Below, piece after piece: positions 1 to 7,200 of a DNA stretch of 64,000 bases. The stretch's first letter is position 1; each line of letters begins with the position of its first letter. A program made the translations under genes and the position numbers. Source of the stretch: Thainema sp966674685 (GTDB taxonomy: Bacteria; Cyanobacteriota; Cyanobacteriia; Phormidesmidales; Phormidesmidaceae); contig CBKWJC010000008.1 in assembly GCA_966674685.1 (NCBI GenBank), positions 43,693 to 107,692 of the forward strand. The letters run 5' to 3'. A model generated the notes under the pieces. It saw only the letters and a list, made by a program, of their open reading frames with translations. It was not told where the DNA came from and ran no database searches.

Positions 1-543
1 CAGCCATTCCGTCCAAACTTCGGTTGAGTCCTCATTGGTCATTTGGCCCAATCCGGTTAGAAGCTGAATGGCGGTGTAGGCTACGCCTGCATAGCTGAAT
101 CCGCTCATTGCATAGCCTAGGCGCTGTAGAAGCCGAATCGGCGTGTAAGAATCAGAGTGTTCGGGATCGAGAATGGCCTGAATAAAGCGCCATAGGGCAT
201 AGAAGCAAAGACCCGCCGCCAAAATTGTCAGCAAAATCTCACCGAACGGCTGTACAACAATTTCAATCAGCGCTTCTTCTGTGTCGGCGGTATCACTGGT
301 GACATCAAAAGCCGCCTGGGCTGCCAATAATCCAATCACCAGATAAACGATTCCTTTGGCAGCAAAGCCCCAGCGAATAAACCATTCAACAATCGGATGC
401 GCGATCGCACGTTTGGATTGTTGAACCAATTCGGCAGCGGATTCTTCTAGAGTTGGGTCAATGGGTTCAGAATCGGACTGACTGCAAGGCTGCAAGTTCG
501 ACTGGGGAAGCGGTTGGTCATCAGAGGCGGGTTGAATCGGCAT
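1..543 (-). CDS. DUF1206 family membrane protein (partial, runs off the window)
   Basis: Reading the minus strand from an ATG at 543 gives an open frame of 181 codons that continues past base 1. The first 45 residues are hydrophilic and Pro/Ser/Gln-rich. They are followed by paired hydrophobic helices, one starting at W-F-I-R-W-G-F-A-A-K-G-I-V-Y-L (about residues 53-77), one at about 98-118, and one at about 140-163. The K-G-I-V-Y-L-V-I-G motif is typical of DUF1206 repeats, which are cytoplasmic-membrane proteins of unknown function. The gene starts 35 nt downstream of the stop of the short-chain dehydrogenase, so the two may be co-transcribed. The C-terminus is not in the window. Family assignment is from motif memory; function unknown. 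Confidence 0.8.
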   Translation of the reverse strand, partial: MPIQPASDDQPLPQSNLQPCSQSDSEPIDPTLEESAAELVQQSKRAIAHPIVEWFIRWGFAAKGIVYLVIGLLAAQAAFDVTSDTADTEEALIEIVVQPFGEILLTILAAGLCFYALWRFIQAILDPEHSDSYTPIRLLQRLGYAMSGFSYAGVAYTAIQLLTGLGQMTNEDSTEVWTEWL

Positions 544-578
544 GGGATCTTGCAAGGCATACTGTGAGAAAACATAAT

Positions 579-1295
579 TTACCAGGCAATCGGTTTGCGA
601 TCGCGGAAGAAGCCACCCGTTGCTCCATCATCTGGTAGCATGGCCAGCCAAATTGCCGTATCTGCTCCCTCTTCTGGGCTGCGGGGGGCTTCCTGTCCAC
701 CCATCTCCGTTCGAACCCAGCCAGGACACATGGAGTTGACTAAAATGTTAGTGCCTTTTAACTCAGCGCTCAGAATACGGGTCACTGCATTGAGCGCGGT
801 TTTGGAGAGCCGATAGGCTGGAGCCCCCCCGCCCATTTCGGAGAGCTGCCCCATGCCGGAAGAAACATTGACAATTCGCCCGTAGTGATTGCGCTTCATC
901 AACGGAACTAGCGCTTGGCAAAGCCGAATGGGGCCATACACATTTATTTCAAATCCCTGCTGAATCGTTTCGATCTTGGCCGTCAGCAGCGTATCACCCG
1001 ACTCGGCACTGTCGGGAAAGATGCCAGCATTGTTGACCAAGACATCTAACCGCCCGTATTTGTGATCAATAAATTCGCTTAGCCGCTGAATATCTTCGGT
1101 GCGATTGACATCGAGCGGCGCATAGACAACGTCAAATCCCTGCGCCTGGAGATCTTCTGCATCGGCATTGCCTTTATTGGGATTGCGTCCGGCCAAAACA
1201 ATGCGTAGTCCTGCTTTGGCTAATCCTTTACAAATGGCAAGGCCAATGCCACCGTATCCTCCAGTCACGATGGCGACTCGCGTATTGCTATCCAT
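579..1295 (-). CDS. SDR family NAD(P)-dependent oxidoreductase
   Basis: This 238-residue classical short-chain dehydrogenase shows the Rossmann glycine motif T-G-G-Y-G-G-I-G (residues 11-18), the structural NNAG motif (88-91), the catalytic serine region V-S-S (144-146) and the Y-x-x-x-K dyad Y161/K165. Length is normal for the family. It would reduce or oxidise a small carbonyl or alcohol with NAD(P)(H) in the cytoplasm. An R-N motif (residues 37-38, after the second strand) suggests NADP preference, by family rule. The closest pattern is the carbonyl reductase-like branch (insertion-free, P-G-W-V-R-T-E-M after the active site), but the substrate cannot be told. The DUF1206 gene follows 35 nt downstream on the same strand. 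Confidence 0.92.
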   Translation of the reverse strand: MDSNTRVAIVTGGYGGIGLAICKGLAKAGLRIVLAGRNPNKGNADAEDLQAQGFDVVYAPLDVNRTEDIQRLSEFIDHKYGRLDVLVNNAGIFPDSAESGDTLLTAKIETIQQGFEINVYGPIRLCQALVPLMKRNHYGRIVNVSSGMGQLSEMGGGAPAYRLSKTALNAVTRILSAELKGTNILVNSMCPGWVRTEMGGQEAPRSPEEGADTAIWLAMLPDDGATGGFFRDRKPIAW

Positions 1296-1624
1296 TGATT
1301 TCCTTTAATTTGAGTACGACACTAAATCCACCTACGGCAGTCAGATCGGCTGATTAGCAAGGTAGATGTACAGCATGCATCTCGCTAATCAACAATCTGG
1401 AATGTTACAGCTAGATTTGGGGCAAATTCACTCCCTACGCAGGCGTGTTCTGTCTACGACAATCGCACGAACAGTCTCGATTAACGTCCCTCAGGAGAAA
1501 GAATTTGGCATAGCGCTATCCAAAGAGGTGATGTTGCCGCCGCATCACTGCATCGCAGCGGCAATATTACTTTGCGTTTTCAAGGTGCAAGATACGAGAT
1601 GTGAGATGTGAGATAACGCAATTT
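1296..1624. other. Intergenic spacer between SDR gene and nadC, with one inverted repeat
   Basis: No convincing gene. An imperfect inverted repeat lies at 1351-1391: arms TGATTAGC (1351-1358) and GCTAATCA (1384-1391), with a second inner pair AGATG/CATCT. It lies just upstream of the SDR start and may be an operator or a weak hairpin. Near 1583-1615 a short run repeats GAGATGTGAGAT. The phrase GGTGCAAGAT here recurs near 55542, so this is probably a fragment of an interspersed repeat. Confidence 0.4.
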
Positions 1625-2494
1625 TTACATTCTCATACTGATGTCTAGCCACGGTGAGCGGGTAATCGGGGCGCTGCTGGAAATGTAATCAACTCCGGTT
1701 TCGGCAACAGTACGGATACTCGCTAGTGTGATATTTCCAGAGGCTTCAATCTTGATGCGATCGCTAACGGAGCGAATTCGCTCAACGGCAGTTTTCATCA
1801 TCTCGGGTGGCATGTTGTCCAGCATGATAATGTCGGCACCGTGAGCAAGCGCCTCGTCAACCTGCTCTAGGCTTTCGGTTTCAACTTCAATGGTGAGTGG
1901 ATAGGGCATGTGCTGGCGAATATGCGCGATCGCAGATCCAATGCCGCCTGCTGCCGCAATGTGATTGTCCTTGATCATCACCCCGTCATCCAGTCCCATC
2001 CGGTGGTTAACGGCTCCTCCGGCAACGGTGGCATATTTCTCGAAGATGCGTAGTCCCGGCGTGGTTTTGCGCGTATCCACGAGCTGGGCTGGCAGGTCGG
2101 CAATCTGCTCAACATACTGTCGCGACGTCGTTGCGATTCCACTCAACCGCATGACCAGATTCAGTGCAGTTCGCTCACCGCTGAGTAAGCTGCCGATCGC
2201 GCCGGATAGTTCTGCAATCACCTGACCCGTTTGGCAAGATTCTCCATCTGCGATCGCGGCTTTGAACTGAATTTGTGGATCTAAAAGGTAAAACACGCGA
2301 CTAGCAACGGGTAATCCAGCGACAACGCCATCTGCTTTAGCCACCCATTTAGCTGTACGACTTGCATCAGTATCCGCGAGACCTTGCGTAGTGCGATCGC
2401 CCCGACCGATGTCTTCGCTAAGCCAACTGCTGAGAATTGGATCTAAAACCACCCACGGTGGCAACCCTTTAGAAATCAACGGCGTCTTCTCCAT
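1625..2494 (-). CDS. nadC: Nicotinate-nucleotide pyrophosphorylase (carboxylating), quinolinate phosphoribosyltransferase
   Basis: This 289-residue protein has the usual NadC length and layout. The N-terminal mixed domain begins with S-W-L-S-E-D-I-G-R-G-D (residues 23-33). The barrel carries the diagnostic V-D-T-R-K-T-T-P-G-L-R motif around residue 140, H-R-M-G-L-D-D and I-K-D-N-H-I, and the E-V-E-T / D-N-M / E-A-S-G-N-I-T series that binds phosphoribosyl pyrophosphate and quinolinate. It converts quinolinate plus PRPP to nicotinate mononucleotide, CO2 and pyrophosphate, the third step of de novo NAD synthesis in the cytoplasm. No nadA or nadB is adjacent. The ATG at 2494 gives the standard N-terminus. 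Confidence 0.96.
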   Translation of the reverse strand: MEKTPLISKGLPPWVVLDPILSSWLSEDIGRGDRTTQGLADTDASRTAKWVAKADGVVAGLPVASRVFYLLDPQIQFKAAIADGESCQTGQVIAELSGAIGSLLSGERTALNLVMRLSGIATTSRQYVEQIADLPAQLVDTRKTTPGLRIFEKYATVAGGAVNHRMGLDDGVMIKDNHIAAAGGIGSAIAHIRQHMPYPLTIEVETESLEQVDEALAHGADIIMLDNMPPEMMKTAVERIRSVSDRIKIEASGNITLASIRTVAETGVDYISSSAPITRSPWLDISMRM

Positions 2495-2897
2495 CTGTTG
2501 CTGATCTGTATCGATACTGGCAGCTCTAGCAAAGTGCTGAGGACTGAGTATAGCAAAGTGCTGAGCGCTAAATTCTAAGTTCTAAGTTTTGAATTTTGAG
2601 TTAAGTTGATACATTCAAAACTAAACACTCAAAACTCAAAATTTCTCCACTCCTCACTCCTCTCGCCTCTTGCCACTAAAATCAGTCTTCGCGCAAAAAA
2701 AGACACACTCGATGACAAAGTGTGCCTTTATGCAGAACGTATCAGGAGCTTCTCATCAATCAGACCAGGAGAATCATGACATTACTGAATAGCTCTTCGA
2801 CGGGTAGATAGCAGTTAATTATGGACTGTTAAATTACGATCTGAAGTTTGCGAAGTCTGAAGTTTGCAAAGATTGTCTGAAGACGTCTAAAGAACAA
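2495..2897. repeat. Low-complexity intergenic repeat (TTTTGAG / CTCCTCACTCCTC core)
   Basis: Between about 2520 and 2690 the spacer holds AAGTGCTGAG direct repeats, a run of degenerate TTCTAAGTTTTGA-type heptamers, their inverted version (CAAAACTCAAAA) and then CACTCCTCACTCCTCTCGCCTC. The same core occurs at 15424-15500, 37310-37355 and 52585-52612, where at least two copies have recognisable ends (see findings). Here the ends look eroded. The remaining 2730-2897 holds nothing I recognise. Confidence 0.6.
2694..2725 (-). terminator. Intrinsic terminator of the sugar transferase gene
   Basis: On the minus strand, arms CACACT and AGTGTG (2719-2724 and 2704-2709) enclose a 9-nt loop and are followed by TCTTTTTTT (2702 down to 2694). 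It lies about 170 nt past the stop of the minus-strand sugar transferase at 2898, with no gene between. Confidence 0.7.
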
Positions 2898-3554
2898 TTA
2901 GCAAGCACCCTTACGATGGAAGACGACCCAAATTGTTTTGAAGATTAGCTTTAAGTCGTACAGAACAGACCAACGAGCTTGGTAGATGAGATCCATCGCC
3001 ACGATTTCTTCGAAATCCTCAATTGAGGAGCGACCATTCGCTTGCCACTCGCCCGTGATGCCGGGCTTAACCCGCAAGCGATTCCAGTGATGGGCTGAGT
3101 AATGCTGCACTTCGTCCACCGTAGGAGGACGGGTACCAACTAGGCTCATATCGCCCATCAGAACATTCCAGAATTGAGGAAACTCATCGAGGCTAGTTTT
3201 ACGAATAAAGTGACCCACTCGGGTGATGCGCGGATCGTTGTTGTTCTTGAAGATGTGCCCTTTTGCTTTGTTTTCAACCGTATGCCGAAGCTGGTCGGCG
3301 TTGCTGACCATTGAACGGAATTTCCAGATGCGGAACTGTTGACCACCGACTCCACAGCGAATTTGGCTGTAGAGAATCGGGCCAGGGTTGTCAAGATAGA
3401 TTGCGATCGCAAGCGGAATTAAAACAATCCCGGTGATACAAAGGCCAATAATGGCTCCAATGATGTCTAAAAGCCGCTTGGCTGGACTGTTAACGGACTC
3501 GTGAACGCGGAAGTACCCTTGTGGTGGCACAAAGGTCTGAGGTTCGACGGACAT
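2898..3554 (-). CDS. Sugar transferase (undecaprenyl-phosphate sugar-1-phosphate transferase family)
   Basis: A short, single-domain bacterial sugar transferase (PF02397 type) of about 218 residues. After a short N-terminus, K-R-L-L-D-I-I-G leads into one re-entrant hydrophobic helix and N-P-G-P-I-L-Y-S-Q. Then come W-K-F-R-S-M, the catalytic-region motif T-S-L-D-E-F-P-Q-F-W-N-V-L, M-S-L-V-G-T-R-P-P and V-K-P-G-I-T-G-E-W-Q. It should load a hexose-1-phosphate on undecaprenyl phosphate at the inner membrane, the first step of exopolysaccharide repeat-unit assembly. The frame is also open from a GTG at 3587; I prefer the ATG at 3554, though neither has a clear ribosome site. Other EPS genes lie at 38.7 and 57-61 kb, not adjacent. 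Sugar specificity unknown. Confidence 0.9.
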   Translation of the reverse strand: MSVEPQTFVPPQGYFRVHESVNSPAKRLLDIIGAIIGLCITGIVLIPLAIAIYLDNPGPILYSQIRCGVGGQQFRIWKFRSMVSNADQLRHTVENKAKGHIFKNNNDPRITRVGHFIRKTSLDEFPQFWNVLMGDMSLVGTRPPTVDEVQHYSAHHWNRLRVKPGITGEWQANGRSSIEDFEEIVAMDLIYQARWSVLYDLKLIFKTIWVVFHRKGAC

Positions 3555-3865
3555 CGATTCTGTTAGTTGCTTAGAACTAGTAATCACAGGCGCAAGTAAG
3601 TCTTATAACGGTTTTCAAGAGCTCTACCGTTAATATACGGATTGCTTCACGAATGCGCCCAGTCTATTTCCGCGATTTCGCCTAATCTTTGAACTTGGCG
3701 AAGCTTGTATAAAGATCCGAATAGGTACTGATTTAGCTAACCTTTAGACAGATGCGTTCACCATATTGCTCTGATTTACTGAAGCTTGGGCATATAGCGT
3801 TTCCACTCCTGTCAGCAGTTTTGCCCCATCTAAAGAGCATAGATTGAATAAATCCGCAAACAGTC

Positions 3866-3920
3866 GGGGCGGATTTTGCCGTCAAATCGATGACAAAGTG
3901 CAGATTGGCTGACCCATATC
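3866..3920. repeat. Copy of the GGGGCGG(A/G)TTTTG interspersed repeat
   Basis: The first 20 bases (3866-3885) are identical to 31234-31253 and the following 30 are alignable with gaps (GACAAAGTGC vs AACAAGGTGC, then GGCTGAC vs GGCTTGAC). The third member at 11278-11338 carries the same GC-rich ends as an inverted repeat. This copy lacks the AAGCCCGCCC right end, so it is probably truncated. Confidence 0.6.
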
Positions 3921-4040
3921 AAGTCCGTGTATAGAACCCCAAATCAGCAGGGGTTTAACCGGATTTCATATAAACTTGCCCCTATCCAACATCGACTGTG
4001 TTTAATTTACAATCTTCATTTGGCACCTATAGTGGTTCTA

Positions 4041-4083
4041 GAACGAGAGAGAGTGCCTCAGGATGAGGCACTCTCTCTCGTTC
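4041..4083. terminator. 20-bp perfect hairpin, probable transcript end for the giant gene
   Basis: Arms 4041-4060 and 4064-4083 are exact reverse complements (20 bp, 3-nt loop GGA), rich in GAGA/CTCT. The structure sits 140 nt past the stop of the giant minus-strand gene, but no T-run follows on either strand, so it may act as an RNA-stabilising 3' hairpin rather than a classical intrinsic terminator. Confidence 0.55.
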
Positions 4084-4222
4084 TCTCATTCTTAACTGGA
4101 TTCTTAACTGGAATGACTATAATCTCATGTGGCCGGATGGCTGATTTCAAGCATCAACTGTGATGGGGGGCGATGCCGCCCATCACAATTCATACCTGGA
4201 TTAAGCAACGTCCCTTTGGCGG

Positions 4223-7200
4223 CTAACCCACCAGCAGTTGCGTGATCAGGGGTTCGGCCAACGTTTGGTGCTTTTCGGCGAGGAGCAGGTCTAGATAGTG
4301 CTGCAAGCGCTCTCGTTGGGCAGGATTAGGAATGTACTGCTGCCCCTTGCCTTTGTGAAATAGCGGCTGCACTAGGAGCGCTTTATGCCGCGCTTCGGCT
4401 GTGCCTTGGGTGTACAGCGGCGAATGGGCGCTGATGGCTGGAACCAGTCCAGGCGGCAAATGTCCCTCCAAAAGAGCCATGATGTGGAAATAGCAGGCTT
4501 GGGTATTGATGCCAAATCGCTCAAGCTGCTGCATCATTTGGTGAATGGTTAGCGGCTGCTGTGGGAACGATCGCAAGATTTCGAGCAGCAGAAAATAATC
4601 GTTGTACTGCTGGCGGGCCAGATCCAATGCTTGGGGATAGTACACCAAATTGACTAACCCATAGGCAAGCCGGCTGCAACTGGGTGGACGATTGGCTGCA
4701 TAGGTGTCTTGAATCACCGTGGCATTAGGTAGCTTTTGCCGTAGCCAACGTGCGATCGCAGGGAAAGATGCCGTGCCGCCTGTACAAATGGCCTGCCGAA
4801 TCCCTTCTGTCGCAATGCCGGATTTACTGAACAGCGTATTCAGATGGCGATTGAGCAACTGCACATAGGGCAGCAGAATCTGCCGCTCAAAGTCCTGTCG
4901 CTCAATCACCCAGCGAATGTTGTTAATTGCAATGGTCATTTGGGCTTGCTGTTGCAGCAGAATCTTCAGGTGCTGAGCGGCCTGTAATAAACTTTGGCCG
5001 AGCCGCGATGACTGGAGCCGCTGCCGCAGGTGTTCCCGATGCTGCAAATCCGGTTCGCCCTGGCGGGGGAGCGCCAGTTGATCGAGTCCGAGCGCCTGCC
5101 AAGCACTGACTAGATCTCCTTCATAGGTCAGTTGAAAATCCCAATCGGAGGTGACGGTGCTGAGTTCGGGATCTCCTGAATCCGATCCGCTGGCATTAGA
5201 ACTGATGGATTTGGCACTGGTTGGAGCAGGCAGCAGTGGCTGATCTGGCTGAATCTGCTGCATCGCCTGCGGGTAGAGCAAATAGCAAACGATGTCTTGG
5301 TCTAACGCATCACCGCCATAGGCAATGCTACGCAGGTCGAAATCTTCAAAATTCAGGCCGGACAGAGGCTCGGTGAGTTCAATCAGGCCAAATTCCGACG
5401 TGAGCGCCCCAGCACTCAGAACTAGCGTATTGCCCGATCGCACTGTTTGGGGATGGGCCTGAATGACATTCAAATCCGCAGCATGAGACGTATCTGGACG
5501 AGGCAGAGCCGACAGCAAAGCTGCGATCGCATTATCAACAAAGAAAATCTCGGCCGGATCTTCGACGAGCTGCGCCCCCAGAATCGCCTCGCGGATATTA
5601 AAGCTGTATGTATCCGGCCAGTTGGTGGGATAGCTGACGATCACGCCGCTCAGCACCCGTAAGGCGGTATACAGCGTGTGCTGAGAGAGCGCAACGGCAG
5701 AACAGCAAAGCGGTGCTTCCGCCGATTGAATCGTCAAGGTTTCCAGCAGCACCTGTAGCCCCTGCTGTAGGTGGGCTAGCGGCAGGGATTGCGCCTCTGA
5801 CCAGCGGACGCTTGGTTCTAGCGTCAGAACGGCTTCTCCCGACTCAGGCTCAGCCGGACTCAGGTAGGGCACGCCGTACTTGAGAAACGGCTTGAGTCGA
5901 GGCAGCTTAACAGCTGACTGTGAGGAGGGTGCTGGTTCAGTGGGTTCAGTCAGCCCAGCCAGATCCAAACAGAGACCAATGGGCTGTAAATCCGGATGGT
6001 TATCTGCCTGATCCGACGGAGTGGTGTACTGCACCGTACTGGACAGCCGGAAATGGCGCTGGGGCTGCTCAGATGGCTGAGTTTCGGTCGTTGTCCAAAA
6101 CAGGGGATGCTGCGCTTGCGTCTGCCGATTTAGTAAGACCGCCGAAATGCCCGTTGCACCGATGTCGAGTCCCAGGTACCAGTCCTGATCTTGCGCCTGC
6201 GGATCTAGCGTCAAGGGCCTCGGTGACGCGGGTTCTAGCTCCGGCTCATCCAATGTCATTAAGGCCGTCGTGATTTCATTGGTCGCCAGCTCAGGATCTG
6301 CAATTGCGATCGCAGGATTGATTTCAGGATTATTTTCAGATTTAAGTTCAGACGCGATCGCAGATGCCGCATCTATACCACTCCCTTCATCTGTTCCTTC
6401 ATCGGATTGAGGCCCATCTGAGCCAAAATCAAACGTCTCAACCGTATCGCCTATCATCTCCTTGCTGCTGCTTTGCCAGTCCAGTGGATCAATATTACCC
6501 AGCGATTCTCCCAGCGACTCATGCTGATCGAGTTCATCTAGACCGTGATGCCCTGGCTGTTCCATTCCCAAACCATTGAACAGGTCAGTGGTATCGTCCT
6601 CAATGGCCTCAACGGGCTTATCGGTAGGTGTATTTTGAGTCTCGTTAACAGCGTCAGTCTCAACACCATCAGCCGACTGATCAGACGAGTTAGCCTGATC
6701 GACCTGATCTATTGGAGGGGATGCGATCGCAGGCATATCTGGTACCGTAAATGTGCCAAATGCCCCATCAATCGTCAGCGTTTGGGTATCGGTTTCAGAC
6801 TTGGGCGACGTATTTTCCTGAAATAGACGATCTAAAACCTGATTGGTAAACGACTCGTCCTCTTTGCCATCTCTGCCATCTCCAGTTGTGCCCATCTCCT
6901 CACGCACAGATGCCTCTGGAGCTAAATTCCGATCTGGAGTGATGTCTATAGACTCAGGTTCACCGTCAAGCGCTTGACCAAATTCATCCAGCGTGCCGCC
7001 TTCGGCCATACCAGCGTCGATGCTGTCTACACTCTCTAACGCTGACTCGGGTTCAGCCTGATTGAGATTAAAGAACAGACGGTCGATGACCGCTTCCATC
7101 GACTCAATCGATTCAGCAGCCTCTGGCGCAGAGCTAGCTGGCTCAGAAGGAGTCACGGCTGTCTCGCCTAAATCTGTTGCAAAGCCCTCTAGGCTAGTTG

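Larger units (their letters stand above)
3555..4222. other. Intergenic spacer with an interspersed repeat copy and a long hairpin
   Basis: No credible gene. It contains a copy of the GGGGCGGATTTTGCCGTCAA repeat (3866-3885) shared with 31234-31253 and a 20-bp perfect hairpin at 4041-4083. The rest is AT-rich leader sequence for the sugar transferase gene. Confidence 0.5.

Noticed and set aside
1366..1611. 81-codon open frame upstream of nadC
   Set aside because: Contains repeat-derived sequence, no ribosome site and no protein-like pattern.
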